Source: Metellina segmentata | Lineage: Eukaryota; Arthropoda; Arachnida; Araneae; Tetragnathidae | DNA: 64,000 bases | Direction of reading: 5' to 3' | Assembly: GCA_947359465.1 (NCBI GenBank) | Contig: OX375878.1 | Location: 73,276,416 to 73,340,415 of the forward strand | Notes under the pieces: model-generated | What the model saw: the letters and a program-made list of their open reading frames with translations, nothing else | What the model was told of the DNA's origin: nothing | Databases searched by the model: none | Part shown: positions 1 through 37,510 of the stretch, piece by piece | Layout: each line of letters opens with the position of its first letter | Numbering within the stretch: the stretch's first letter is position 1 | Translations under genes and position numbers: made by a program

Positions 1-282
1 ACCACGTAAGTCTATACCTACCTTAAGACCCCTACCATTACGACTATACCTACACTTTTATATTTCTTTAGGTGCAAGAAACTTACTTTTCCTTACCTTG
101 CATATCACCTTTTCGTGTCAACTTAGGGTCTTTATTTGATGAGTGTTGTCATTGTGTTTACTGATTGCATTGTTTTCATGTATTAAACCATAAATAAAGT
201 TTAAAAATATATGCTGTGTTCTTTTTTTTCAATTAAAAAATACATTTAAACGAGATTATACATTACCTATACCATAATTATA

Positions 283-1615
283 TACAAAGGGCATACCATA
301 AAAACAGAGAGTGAATTTTTTATGTAGTAGCAACACCGCGAAACTAAAAAATAAAAGTGTAGGCGATTTTTTCAAACTGTTAACTATACAATTATAAATA
401 TTCTAAACGAAGCAGACGATTTTATTTTCCTACTTTCGTGCTTGTTTAAAGAATTGTTTTTATTTGCCCTACTGAAATGGAGGTGAGTGATTCAAAGTTA
501 AAAAACAAAAGGCATTCTGCCATAAAATTTTGCTGTCGTTTGGGTAAAACAGCTCCAGAAACAGTTAAGTTAATAAAAGAAGCTTACAAAGACAAATGTT
601 TTGGTGAGTCTACAATTTTTGGATGGCATGATGATTTCAAAAAAGGACATTTGTTTGCAGAACTGACTCCTAAGCCTGGCCGACCAGAAAGTGTTGTGAG
701 TGATCGAAATGTTAACACTCTGTGGGCAATCTTGCAAGAAAATCGGCGAATGACATGTGAGGAGATAGCAGCATCAACTAACATTTGGAAAACGTCGATA
801 TTTCGCACTCTACGCAACAATTTACAGCTTCGCCATGTTTGTTCTAGATGGGTCCCTCATCACCTTACTAAAGAAAAAATGCAAACAAGAATTCACCAAT
901 GTTGTGAGTGGAAACAGATGCTTCAAAATGATCCAAATTTCCTAAAGACTGTAATAACATATGATGAAACTTGGGTGCATCATTCTGATCCCCTTACCAA
1001 GTCCTCAACAAGTGTATGGAAACACACTGTTCCTCTGTCTCCAAAAAAAATCCGACAAACCAAATCTGCTGGAAAGGTTATGATGATTATTTTGTTTGAT
1101 CATAAAGGTGTAATCTATCAGCATGATGTGCCTCCAAAAACTACTGTAAATGGGGAATATTATAATTCAGTTTTGTAAATTTTACGACAACACATATCGA
1201 GAAAGCGACATGAACTGGTAGGGAATTGAACTTTACATCACGATAATGCTCGCCCGCATGTCGCTACTTCTGTTCAACAATATCTTAGTAAATGCAATAT
1301 TAAAATCATGCTACATCCCTCTTACAGTCCAGATCTCGCCCCATGCAATTTCTGGCTGTTCCCAACGTTGAAGGAGAAACTCCTTAGTACAAAATTTAAT
1401 ACAGATTCTGAAGTTATTTCAGCAGTGCAGGGTTCTTTGAATCAGCTTCCAGAAAAAGGTTTCTCTACGTGTTTTGAAAAGTGGGTTGAATGATGGGACC
1501 GTTGCATATCATCTGAGGGAAGGTATTTTGAAAAAGAATGATATATTTTTTTCTGCTACTATATTTCTTGATTTTTTATAATTTTACTCACAATTTTTAT
1601 GGAACGCCCTTTGTA
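283..1615 (+). mobile_element. Mariner-type DNA transposon with inverted ends
   Basis: About 1.33 kb, the usual size for a mariner. The left end reads TACAAAGGGCATACCATAAA and the right end, reverse-complemented, reads TACAAAGGGCGTTCCATAAA, giving terminal inverted repeats of roughly 28 bp. TA lies at each boundary, as expected for this superfamily. The only coding region is the broken transposase at 477-1493. The element cannot move on its own, but its ends are still recognisable. Confidence 0.88.
477..1496 (+). pseudogene. Mariner transposase, inactivated by two stops and an active-site change
   Basis: The frame starts with ATG at 477 and runs through the mariner N-terminal helix-turn-helix region (RHSAIKFCCRLGKTAPETV), a GRPESV linker and the first catalytic motif VITYDETWVHH. 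A TAA at 1176-1178 and a TGA at 1227-1229 interrupt the frame; the TGA sits where mariners normally have Trp before LHHDNARPH. The same frame then continues through the second catalytic Asp (HHDNARPH) and YSPDLAPCNFWLFP to a stop near 1494. The third catalytic Asp, normally in a CDFWLFP or SDYHLF motif 34 residues after the second, is Asn (AAT) here. The two stops and the missing Asp are independent lesions, so this copy is dead. Confidence 0.9.
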
Positions 1616-4574
1616 CATACCTTCATTTTATTGTAAAATAAATTCAGTGAAGCAGTTAGAAAAGAGCGGGCTGAATATTGATACAATCACCATGTGGGAA
1701 GAATAAAAATTAGATTTGAAACAATAAATTATGCTCTGTGCTACCTACATTGAGCAGCTTGTGCAGAAATGATGTAAGTATTTTGAATACATGTGTTATT
1801 CAAATTTTTCAGGACCAAATAGCTTTTTTTCTGGAATTCAACTGCTAAAGTATGTTAACAGAAAGCAAGATTTTATTATGAAATAATTAAATCACGGTGT
1901 GTTGTTTATATCAGATGATAATTTTTAAAATTCCCTCCTCGTGTTTTAGAATCGATTCACATTCTACCATTCGTAATTACTGTTTAAGGGCTTACTTTTA
2001 GTGTTATATTCATATCATCTTATTGATTTCAATAAGATAATCTAAGGATGAGATATATTTACTAAAGTATGCAGGTTCTATAGAAAGTGGGTACGGCAGG
2101 TTCATAGGCACCCATGTTAAATTCAAAAAAATTTGGGGGCATCGCATTTATTCATTAATTACTGTATTAATCTGAAATTTTTACAGTGTGATATTTGAAT
2201 ACTTTTAAAGACTTTAACGCAAGGTTTTTATTTTTTTTTTAATTCACAACATTATAAACTTTTTAAAACATGACAAAAAAATTAAAATTTTTTAGATAAA
2301 ATATTTTTTTAAAAGAAATTATGCATTTTTTATCTTATTATTTGTGTTAAAGTGTTTAAAAGAGCTTCAGAAATAATCATAAAATATTTCAAGAAAATAT
2401 CTCCAGTAGTTTTTGAGCAATGTGCCCCTAAACATGAAAAAGTATGGTCTAAGACGTACGTCGCGGTAATAGTGCATCTACTTAAAAAAATATTTAAAAA
2501 TACTTCCAATTACCGGATTTCTAACAATGAGGTGTCATTAAAAAGATGACAGTTCAAAATTTCATAAGTAACAAAAATTTCAAAAATAATTTGCTTCGAA
2601 TGTTTAGGTGCCGGCCACTTAAAACATGTGCTTTTAAAATAAAAATATAAATTAAACTGTAAACTTATAAAAATTATGCATTTGTTTTTCAAAATTTTTA
2701 CTTCGTACAAATATGTAAGTACGGAGAGAGTGATGTTCCATCTTTTCTATTTACTGAACAGAAGATGAGTTGAACCTTTTTTTGTAGTGAAATATCCAAA
2801 TGTTAAAAGGGTTTAATTTTGCTTTAATGTTGGCTTTGAGTAATGATTACAAGAACTTTATATTTTTAATTACTGAACAAATTTTGCGGTGTAAACCCTA
2901 ACTCTAAACTTCAAAATCTCTTAAATGAGATACCAAAAAAGGCCGTCTAAGGTCAATAACAAATATTTTAAAATCCAATTATATAAGTAAAAGCAATTTT
3001 ACAAAATTCGACAGTCAACTGCTCATATAATGTTTAAAAATGTAAATTTATCGACTGCAATAAGAAGCATTCATATACTATGCAAATGTGTTTCTTTGTT
3101 TATTTTTTTTGGAATTAGATTAATTAAAAAAAAAACCTTCAGAAATAGGCGATTAGTGTGAAATTTTTTGTCGTTAATATATTTTTCAAAATAATTAAAA
3201 TTTGTTTAAGTATCCAAAGAAATTATTTGTTTTTTAAGCTGCAAATAACACTACAGGAGAAAGTGTAGAATTAATTCTAATACCATAAAAGTAATTAAAA
3301 TTCATTTAATTTATAATATTTTTTAACTAAATTAAATTTTAAATTTTGCCAACAAATGCTCACATTTGTGACGTCAATAGCGTAGTTGTATTACTCAAGT
3401 GCGACACGTAAATTCACGCAGTTACCAAACTATATTTTGAGTTTATGTATTGTTTAATCTAAAAAGAGTAGAGGGCAGCACGAGACAATATTCTTTTAAT
3501 CTGTGCAAATAACTTGTGAATGTTAATCTACATTGAAAAAGAAAGTCATAACCAAAAAGTAATATCTCTAAAATATCTAAACATCTAACTGGAGAAATAA
3601 AAATTTGTATTCGTGATAAAAGAGTCGATGTCGTGCGAAATATCATTTGATTCTTTTTAAAATGCTTTGTCCCAACTACCCAAAGCTGTGAATATGTACA
3701 TCTTTTCTGATCTATTTCAACATCTGCATGGACTGACAGGGAAGTTCGATTTTCACCATTATCAACAAAAATAGTGTTTTAAAACACTTTTGGCACTAAA
3801 TTTCACTTTAAATTTCTAAACAAACTGATGATAGTTAAAACTATGTTTAATCAACATTTTTGTATATTCTCAACTCGATTGAAATTTCAGATATATTGGG
3901 AGAATGTATAAATCTTTTTAAACATGAATACATTTTGTTTAAATGTTTTAAAAGGGCTTTATTCAATGCCAAGGCGACTAATTTCACTTATTAGTTATTT
4001 TATGAGGTGTATCAGGAAATAAGTATGAAAAGTACTAGGAGTCCAAACACCGTGATCTTAATTTTTTTTATGATTTCCCTTTCCTTTTAACATGAGTGGG
4101 AAGTTCAAATACATTTAAAATGTTGTTGCACACAAATGAAAGAGTTTCCAAGACGTAACACCAAGTAAAGGGGGTTTCCTTTTTTTTATTGCCTTATTCG
4201 TTTCAGTGTTCTACATTTATTTTGGTGGCGCCATCTACTGTTCATAGTTGTGACCAATTCTGCTGGAAAGCATTTTCACAGCTAGAAATGTCTAGATGAA
4301 TCTGTGTTGAATAATATTTTTGTTTTATTTAACACACAAATGCACGTATTTTAAAGCCCGTTCTTTATTAACAATTTAAAGTTCATTCTTAATATTATTT
4401 AACAGCATTTTCACTACTTTGCATAGCATATCAATGATGTTCCATCCTTAATAACTCCAAATTTCGAAAAAATTAAAATAATAAGGCTACTTGCGATTTC
4501 TAGTCGCGACAACCAAAAAATCGCTGAATTCAAATAAATTTTTGATTGCCATTTTTTAGTTCTTTTTTGTAAAA
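1616..4574. other. AT-rich stretch with no recognisable gene
   Basis: Only short open frames with no family resemblance were found on either strand. Long A and T runs dominate. I see no paired inverted ends, tRNA-like boxes or tandem arrays that would support a named element. It lies downstream of channel gene 1. Confidence 0.6.
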
Positions 4575-4700
4575 TGGGATCGTGAAAGATAAATTGAAAA
4601 TTTCAACGGATTTGAAATCTGCGGAAACTTTTACACCTGATCAATATTTTACATTTCATTTTCTTTAAATAGATAATTTTTCAATTGTAACGTTTTTTTT
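4575..4700 (+). repeat. Copy 1 of a 115-bp dispersed module (Harbinger-associated)
   Basis: The core reads AATTTCAACGGATTTGAAAT followed by CTGCGGAAA, then about 40 bp later TCTTTAAATAGATAATTTTT and CAATTGTAAC. The same module recurs at 35105-35230 on this strand and, reverse-complemented, at 36945-37118 and 62425-62535. Here it lies directly upstream of a Harbinger transposase fragment; at 62 kb it lies inside a MITE flanked by TAA. It is probably the 5' untranslated or subterminal part of one Harbinger family. Confidence 0.7.
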
Positions 4701-4728
4701 TTTTTTTTCAATACGAATAAGTTTTCTA

Positions 4729-5038
4729 ATGGATGTCACTGAAACTACTTGTGTAATCGCTCTTTTGCTTCAGGCGAGAAGTAAATAGAGGAAGCATCGT
4801 TATTGGGTTACCCCAAATTATTTGGGTATTACACCCAACAACAAATCAAAGATTTTTGAAAGGGCAGTTTTACAAGTTATTTGAAGCTTTATGTAAGCAC
4901 CCTGCAAAGTTTTTCCTGTATTACCGAATAACAAAAAGTAGATTTGACGAACTGTTGGGAATAATAGGTTCATCAATAACAATAATGATACAACGTGGAG
5001 AAAGTCCATACCACCAGAAGAACGTTAGCGACTTCAAA
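4729..5038 (+). pseudogene. PIF/Harbinger transposase (HARBI1-like) N-terminal fragment
   Basis: An ATG at 4729 opens a short leader (ALLLQARSK, stop, RKHRYWV). After a frame change near 4800 the sequence continues as HPTTNQRFLKGQFYKLFEAL and then KHPAKFFLYYRITKSRFDEL. This matches the usual start of Harbinger nucleases: basic run, YWVHP, then G-x-F..L and KFF.YFRM...FD.LL. A GTAAGT follows at 5039, so it may end at a genuine splice donor. The catalytic DDE domain is absent. I infer a truncated, dead copy; the family call rests on the HP, KFF and FDELL spacing only. Confidence 0.6.
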
Positions 5039-5092
5039 GTAAGTATAATTATTAAGTAATAGTATGTAGTATTTCCTTTTTTTATTATTAGC

Positions 5093-5515
5093 CACTGTGT
5101 AGCCAGCACGGCGTTGCCCGTGACAGTTCTTTTCGTGAGGTCGTGTGACCACTGCTTGCTAACCCCCATTGCCCGTGGAGTTGGTTTGCTTCCCAAATCA
5201 ACAATCTCTTGTGAAAGCCATGAAGTCACAATCTCTTGCGATAACAATCGACGGCTTTGGCAAGTAGATGGTGCGGGGTGGAACGTACTTCGGGGCGGTT
5301 GGAAAGGAGCTCGTTTTACGTTCCGCTCGGCAACCCTCGCGTACTTTTGACTAAATTCCCTATTCAAAATTCAAATTTTAAAATGTTCTGGATTAAATTT
5401 TAAAATTCAGGCTTCGCACAAAAATCGCAAAAAATTCGGACTACCTGTGTGAAAAATCCCATTATTGTAAGTGATATAGAAACGCAGACACTTACAGAGT
5501 ATGTCTACATATCAT
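5093..5515. repeat. Dispersed repeat, copy 1 (matches 36781-37510)
   Basis: It begins AGCCACTGTGTAGCCAGCAC followed by GGCGTTGCCCGTGACAGTTC, shared with 36781 onward. It ends with a block around 5365-5500 (ATTAAATTTTAAAATTC; then ACTACCTGTGTGAAAAATCC and ATTGTAAGTG) that matches 37380-37470. The more GC-rich composition stands out against its surroundings. No tRNA-like head or coding capacity was seen, so the class is left open. Confidence 0.65.
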
Positions 5516-5785
5516 GTTAGCACACTAAAAACACAAAATTGAGACAAATTACCTTTTACATTTACGTAACAATTCCAATATTTATTTTATCTATGATTTT
5601 CTATGATCTTTCAATTTATGATCATTCAAACAAAACAGTTTGGGTTTTAATGAAAAAGTTATCTGCTTTCTATAATTTTTTTACGTAGCATTAACAATTA
5701 AAGCCTGTTTGTTTGGAGATTAGCTATTAGATTGCTTGACTATACACATCATATTCAATAACTATAAGCTTGATCTGTAGACAGT

Positions 5786-30701
<24,916 letters not shown>

Positions 30702-30929
30702 ATTGATTTCTTTTCATACATACACTAAAAAATACTTTAAATTATAATCAAATTAACTGACCAAATAACTCTTAATGTGTGTATGTCTTTTACCAAGTAA
30801 TGTATGTTATAACATTTCATAATAAGCATTTACTGAAAACTGGTAGATAACAATCAAGCATAATCTCAGTATTCTACTTTGTAACCGTATTAATTATATT
30901 GGCTTCAAGTGTTCTCTCTTATATTGTGC

Positions 30930-32403
30930 TAGCAAAATACCCGACCCTACTCGGTTTGAATTGATTAACTCTAGATTGAAGAGATGATCAAAATATATAA
31001 TCACTTTTGTATTTCGTAGAATAAAATAACATTTTAACACCTTTTGACATCTTTATTATTTATACGACTTACTTAGAATACAAATCCTACACATGCATAT
31101 CCATTCATGTAATACATTTCACGTACATCGCATGTTGTATGACAAAGCTACAAAATTATGAAAGGTGACACTAAAGTTACTACTACAAAAGACCATTTTG
31201 AAGGATATTTCGAATTTACTTTCTTAAGTTATTTTCATTGTTCAACTCAATTAAAAAATATGACGAATTTATGGAAAGTGTTCTCGCATTCATAGTAAAC
31301 AAAACAATATTTTTTTACTTGTGGCACTCGTGCATCAGACATGCGACACTGTCGAAATTTCGCTTATTATTATTTCAATAACGGCATTATTCTTTCAATA
31401 ATAGCATAATGACGCTTAAAATTTACTTTATTCTGACTTACTTGCCCCTTTGAGACGAATACTTTGTGGTGGTATTGCGTGATGAGAAGGAAAATGCATT
31501 TATTAAAACAATAAAAATTTAAAACAGAAAACAGCGAAATAAAAGATGTTGGGAAAAGTTGTTCTAAAGATGTTAATTTATGATTCCTTTTTTTCTCTCT
31601 TGATCTCGTAGTTGCCACCAATAACAACTAAAAAGTGCACAAAATTTAGAAATGCGAAATTAATTCAGAGCAAACGAAACAGAAAATATTACTGCACTTG
31701 ATCAACCAGCACGAATTTACGTTTCATTCCTGTTCGTTGAAAAATATCGTCTGTTCGAAAACCGTTTACATTGCGCAAAAAACAAAAATAAGACTCGAAA
31801 TAAATGAAGCATCAAAACTGAAATTCCATAAAAAAATATATGTAATTTTTTGAAAACTTATTGCTTTTTAGCAGTACTGGTAATGCAATCAAACTAATCG
31901 TTAGCTCAAAGTACATTCCATTTTTTCCAAAACTACCAAATTAGGGTTGATTTAAGTATACTTACTCATGTGTTTTAGCACGAAACTCATCTAAATATAA
32001 TAATAAAGAAATGTTTCATATTGCATTCACAAAACCAATAGATAATGTATAAAATAAAACACATTGCAATCAAATATCTTGAATAAAATTCATGTGAAAA
32101 TTCAATGATTCATGTTCACAAATACACAAACACAAAATCGAACATAGAACAGAAAGACGGACAGACAGACTTTTGCAACCAATTTCACTCACTAAATGAA
32201 GATAAATACTCATTGTATGCAAATTTCCATGAAAATATATTAAACCGTGTGAACGTGTATAGGACACATACATACAGACAGACAGACACCAAACGCGCAG
32301 AAGGCGGATTCGGCATAAGAAGGGTCCAAAATGCATAGAAAAACTTGAAATGGGTCGAAACTATTGAATGTACAAACAAACATTTCATTCTTATTTATAT
32401 AGA
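30930..32403. repeat. Dispersed repeat, copy 1 of a head-to-tail pair
   Basis: It begins CTAGCAAAATACCCGACCCT. About 700 bp (30930-31610) are shared with copy 2, including CACATGCATATCCATTCA and ACAAAGCTACAAAATTATGA. The unshared tail has (GACA)n-like sequence at 32275-32290 and ends in TTATTTATATAGA directly against copy 2. The composition suggests an old retroposon, but I found no coding remnant and assign no class. Confidence 0.7.
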
Positions 32404-33160
32404 CTAGCAAAATACCCGACCCTACTCGGTTTGAATTGGTTTACTCTAGATTGAAGAGGTGATCAAAATATATAATCACTTATGTATTTCGTTGAATAAA
32501 ATGACATTTTAACACCTTTTGACATCTTTATTATTTCTACAACTTACTTAGAATACAAATCCTACACATGCATATCCATTCAAGTAATACATTTCACGTA
32601 CATCGCACCCTTGTTGTATGACAAAGCTACAAAATTATGAAAGGTGACACTAAAGTTACTACTACAAAAGACGATTTTGAGGGAGATTTGGAATTCCCTT
32701 TCTTAAGTTCTTTTCATGTTCAACTCAATTAATAAAAACGACGATTTACGGAAAGTGCTCTCGTACTCATAGTCAACAAAACAGTTATACTTTTAGCACT
32801 CTTGCATCCGGCATTGTGGAATTTGGCAATCTTCTGTCATTACGACAAATAATTTTTTAATGCTTGAAAAGTTATAGTTCGGATATTTGTAAACATTATT
32901 ATTCGTTCAATAACGGCATTATTCTTTCAATCATGCCATAATTGCAGTTAAAATTTGCTTTATTCTCACTTGCCTGCTATTTACGATCGAATTCTTTGTT
33001 GTGGTGTTGCGCGTGATGAAAAAGAAACACAATTTATTAAAATAATAAATATTTAAAACAGAAAACAAATGAAAACAATGAAATAAAACTAAATAAAAGA
33101 TGTCGGAAAAAAGTTATTCTAAAGATCTTAATTTGCGATTCCTTTTTACCTCTTTAACAT
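32404..33160. repeat. Dispersed repeat, copy 2 of the head-to-tail pair
   Basis: It begins CTAGCAAAATACCCGACCCT, identical to copy 1, and stays similar for about 750 bp with small indels before similarity fades near 33155. Same orientation as copy 1. Confidence 0.7.
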
Positions 33161-34017
33161 TTATACTATACTATCGCAATTTAGGAGAATGTTTGATAAT
33201 TCAAAAACATATTTTGCATAAAGAAACAAGAGGGTAATATATTTTCGTACCTTATTGAAAACAACTAATTCTCATTTCTATTCTGAAGTGCTTTTTATCT
33301 TAAAACCCCTACAATTAATAATAAATGGTATCAAAGAAAGAATTATTTTAGATAAACTCTCATGAATTTATAAACTAAACTGCAAACACAAATTAGACAA
33401 TTAGACTGAAATTTTGAAAGACTTTCTTTTCAGAGGAATAAAAAAAAGATGGTAATATGAAAGGGTAGACTTATATGAACTGTAGAACTTTCTAGTTGTG
33501 TGAACTAAATATGTAAGTTTAAAAATGTTTGTAAGGATTAATCTTAATAGAGTTTTAGCATTTTTTGGGTTACAAACAAAAATATCACAATAAATGTATT
33601 ATTATGGAACAAAAAAAACCATCTATATTCATACATTAACTTCTTTTTAGAAACTAGAGACCTTACTTCACAGAATCTCCATTCAAATATGATTCAGCTA
33701 GTAGCTTGATTTCAAGTTGTTCGTTCCTTCTTTGCTATTATGCTGTATGAGTCCTTTTGGAGATAATGCAGAACACTACTATCAGTGCCATAAATTGTGT
33801 CAGTAGGTTTTGTCTAAATGATCCTCATTATACCGCTCAGATCTCTCGCGGCTCACAATTTAACATGAATATTTAATGGAACGCTGCAACTCGTTCGATT
33901 ACACTAATAACTCCTACCGACATATCCACTTTCATCTAAGTTGGTAAAAAGTTGGTAGTACAAGAAAAATATGATACGCACTCTTTAAGATAGTATATAT
34001 TTTTCTTGTACTTCCTG

Positions 34018-34018
<1 letters not shown>
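33161..34018. other. AT-rich stretch with nothing recognised
   Basis: No open frame with family resemblance, no inverted ends and no tandem repeat seen upstream of channel gene 1. Promoter elements of that gene would be expected nearer 30.7 kb, where I also could not define any. Confidence 0.5.

Positions 34019-34094
<76 letters not shown>
34019..34094. repeat. TA microsatellite
   Basis: About 38 uninterrupted TA units. Confidence 0.97.
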
Positions 34095-34097
<3 letters not shown>

Positions 34098-34179
34098 TAC
34101 TGTTAATGAAAATTGGCATTACCATGAAAGATTGATTTAAATTAAACGAAACGTGCAGGAAATGCAAAACAGGTTAGTA

Positions 34180-34779
34180 CAGTGCAGCTTGAATAATTCG
34201 AAGCTGAAGGGATCACTAAAAAAATTCGAATTATCCAATACTTCGAATAAAAAAAAAGTTGCATCTTTTAACTTTTGATTTCAGGTTCACTGAATGCTGG
34301 AAAAGATTATTCTGTCAATAAGTAAATATTTATTCAGAAAGATCATGGTGTATGAAAGATTTAAACATTATATGCATGTAAACAAAATCAGATTTACATT
34401 ACGTAAGCTACAGTATATATTACATTCAATACAGAAGATTATAGGTTTTTTTTAAATTGGTCAATGTCTGATTGTTTTGTAGAATTCAGTGGCTTAAGCT
34501 TAGCAAAATCAGCAAGCATGTTTGGTAAACGGAAAACAGCTTCACTTAGTGGAGGGAAGGAAACTCTTACGTGTCGAACAGGTGGGTGTATTCCACATAT
34601 GATTTCTTAATGATAAAAGGCCGAAAAGTCGTGTCATGCCTCGAAAGTTTTTACAAAAAACTTCGAATTATCCACGATTTTTCAACATTGATTTAATGAG
34701 AAGGTCAAGGGACTAAGAGAAATCTTCTAATTAACGACGATTTCGAATTAGAGACGTTCGTTTTATAAAGATTACACTG
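34180..34779. mobile_element. Tigger/pogo-like non-autonomous element
   Basis: The left end is CAGTGCAGCTTGAATAATTC; the right end reverse-complemented is CAGTGTAATCTTTATAAAAC followed by a TTCGAA-rich segment. The phrases TTCGAATTATCCAATACTTC and CTTCGAATTATCCACGAT recur in both arms, the usual style of Tigger ends. TA precedes the left end; the right flank (CATA) is less clean. The interior has no open transposase frame. Confidence 0.6.
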
Positions 34780-35104
34780 CATATGCAAATGATTCTAATT
34801 ACACAGCGATCGCGCATGTGTGAGCCGAGAAACACGCTCTAATGCCCTGTTCACATGAGGCATTTCTAACTCGCGTTTGATGTTGACACAAAACGCGGGT
34901 AGCCAAAATGCATTGAGTTCTATTGGACCGTTCACATGCAGAAAACTACTGAATAGGGCGTTTTTATTACTATCGCGTGCGGAGGAGATCCGATAATTCG
35001 AACGCTTCGGCTGAAGCTCGAGATGCATAGGAATATGGTACGCTGTTCACATTACACTCGTTTTGACTGACGTTAGGGCTTTTTTAATTCCCTAGTCCAA
35101 TTTT

Positions 35105-35230
35105 CTATTTTCGTGATCGTTAAAGATAGAGTAAAAATTTCAACGGATTTGAAATCTGCGGAAAATTTTACTCCAAATCGTTATTTAAAATGGGATTTTC
35201 TTTAAATAAATAATTTTTCAATAGTAACTT
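35105..35230 (+). repeat. Copy 2 of the Harbinger-associated 115-bp module
   Basis: Contains AATTTCAACGGATTTGAAAT, CTGCGGAAAA, TCTTTAAATAAATAATTTTT and CAATAGTAAC. It follows a GC-richer segment at 34843-35090 beginning TAATGCCCTGTTCACATGAG with repeated GTTCACAT words, which looks like the terminal part of a DNA transposon, but I could not find its other end. Confidence 0.65.
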
Positions 35231-36059
35231 TTATGTTTTCGCAATACGAATTGGGCCGCATTTGAAGAAGATAATCATTACGAACACAAAAATAACTATT
35301 CATCTCGTTTCATAGAAAATATATATCTTGAGTACTTAGTTGCCTTAATTTATGCTTTGTATTTAATACCATTAAAAATAGGATGCAAATTTAATCATAT
35401 TCTATGTTTTGAAGATAGTTTCCAACAAAGGGGAATAGTAGGTAATTTTATTTTTGAGGTAACGTATACCGACGACGGTCCTTTTAAGTTTTCATGCACG
35501 GCAAACGTCAACAAAATACAGTTGAATTCAATTTCAACATTCTCAACATTCAATTTGAATGGTAAACTTTGAAGTTATTTTTTTAATATCCTCAACGGTG
35601 AAATTGAAAGATGAGTTTCAATTTTCATTCATTTTTCACATCCTCGTGCTAAATTGAACTCGATAGGGCTTTTGAAAATAAACATATTAGCCTGATTTAC
35701 TGAAATTAATTTACTTGTGAGCTTATATTTCGTACGTTTTATATTTTAATCTTTAAATTACTGTTATAACTACTTTTATTAAACTTTTTATATTATATAG
35801 ACAGAAATTCCTTTTGCAATCTTCCGGTTTTCGATATAAACTGTTTTTGGTTATTCTTAGAAATATTTTAGTTTTGCATAATTCTCGCGTTTTGTAGTGG
35901 GTTTCTTAATCAAGTTTTAGTTGAAATATATATTTTAGTCATTATTCCATTCGTGGTTCCATTTGTGTTACAAATCCCCTAAAATAGAGTAGATTGGTGG
36001 ATTAGTTTTCGTTTCGAATAATTTAATTGTAGTTAAATTGACTACTGTGTGTTTTCATC

Positions 36060-36350
36060 TATGCATTTTATTGGTAGAGAAGTAGGTACAAAATTAACGT
36101 CTCACAGGATCAACACAACGGGCTATTGGTAACGGTGCGGGAGAAAATGCCAAGGGAAAGATCCAACGACACCATCACGTAATTTTGAATCACAATTAGA
36201 TGACGGAGATGGAACCCCACTCTCGAAACATGCACGTCACGCCAACGTGAGGACATTTGAGGGCATGGTAGATTTAACGTACATCAGCCCCCTTTGTACA
36301 CGATTGTCTTTTGTTGAATTCGAACTCGTTACCCTCCAGTGGATGTTTTA
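36060..36350 (-). repeat. tRNA-derived SINE, copy 1
   Basis: On the minus strand it starts near 36345 with CTGGAGGGTAACGAGTTCGA, where GAGTTCGAATTC fits a polymerase III B box. A conserved body follows (TGTCCTCACGTTGGCGTGAC; GAGAGTGGGGTTCCATCTC). The body also occurs at 52110-52300. No A box is clear. I recall similar repeats in spider genomes; not checked. Confidence 0.6.
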
Positions 36351-36352
36351 CC

Positions 36353-36504
36353 TTGATTTTCATATTACATATTCAAATCATTTTTTTATTTTCATACCAC
36401 ATATTCTAATCAATTTTTTATTTTCATACAACATATTCTAATTAATTTTTTATTTTCATACAACATATTCTAATTAATTTTTTATTTTCATACAACATAT
36501 TCTA
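36353..36504. repeat. 32-bp tandem repeat, about 4-5 units
   Basis: The unit is ACATATTCTAATTAATTTTT followed by TATTTTCATACA, nearly identical between units. It abuts the head of the SINE at 36350. Confidence 0.9.
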
Positions 36505-36780
36505 CAGTCAATTTTATTATCATTAATGCTACTACTTTCAATGAAATTTTTATAATATAAGCCCATATAGATGGAAAGCTCATTTTCAATTTCCAGATTT
36601 GTGATGTTCTGTTTGTAGGTCATTTTAGAATATTTTTACATAAATTTTCAAAGAAAATAAATAGAAAATTTTTCGATTCAATTTTTCTGAAACATTTCCA
36701 GTCACACACGTTACATATGACTAATCTGTCAGTTTTTGCCGCCATAAATGACCTTGACTTATTTTTAATATAAGCAAACT

Positions 36781-37510
36781 AGCCACTACGTGGCCAGCAC
36801 GGCGTTGCCCGTGACAGTTCCATAATGGTCGAAAATGCTGATTCAAAAGGGAGGGAAAAAAACTAAATATCTGTATAATTTTAAAAACTAGCCCGGCGTT
36901 GCCCGTGGCCGTGGTGTTGGTTTGCGGACCCGGCAACGCCGTGATGTAAGGTATTAATCTGTTGTAAAATTTTCAGCAGATTTCAAATCCGTTGAAAAAA
37001 CATTCAATTAAAAAAATTATTTATTTAAAGAAAATCATATTTCTAGGTATCAATATAAACTGAAATTTTCCGCACATTTCAAATCCGTTGAAATTTTTAC
37101 TCTATCTTTAACGGTCTAGCAGATAGAAAAAATAACTGACTTCAGTTAAAAGATTTATCGTCTGGCTGGAAATTTATTCGTCCGCGCAAAATCAATGGAT
37201 ACAGCTTTCTCATCACGCAGAAAATCACAGCGGAAATGAAAAAAAATGATTTTCTTCGCGGATGAAAAAACACTTGGCATGATTCTAAACCCTGACTGCA
37301 AGGTCACACGGGTAAAAAAAGTTATCCGCGTTTGAAAAATCGATGGAGAATAAAACTATTAAATTAATTTTAAAATCTTCTAGATTAAATTTTAAAATTT
37401 CGCCGCGACCCAAAAATTGCGAAAAATTTGGACTGCCTGTGTACCAAGTCTCATTGCTGTAAGTGCCATAGATCGTCAGAATTTTGCGGCCACGAAACAA
37501 ACAAACACTT
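36781..37510. repeat. Dispersed repeat, copy 2, split by the Harbinger module
   Basis: The head AGCCACTACGTGGCCAGCAC and the tail near 37380-37500 match the copy at 5093-5515. Between them, at 36945-37118, lies the reverse complement of the 115-bp module (CAAATCCGTTGAAATTTTTA), including a second partial core at 36972-36998. Copy 1 lacks this insert. Confidence 0.65.

Noticed and set aside
4921..5367. 148-codon minus-strand frame
   Set aside because: It crosses the Harbinger fragment and a dispersed repeat on the opposite strand; no protein family resemblance.
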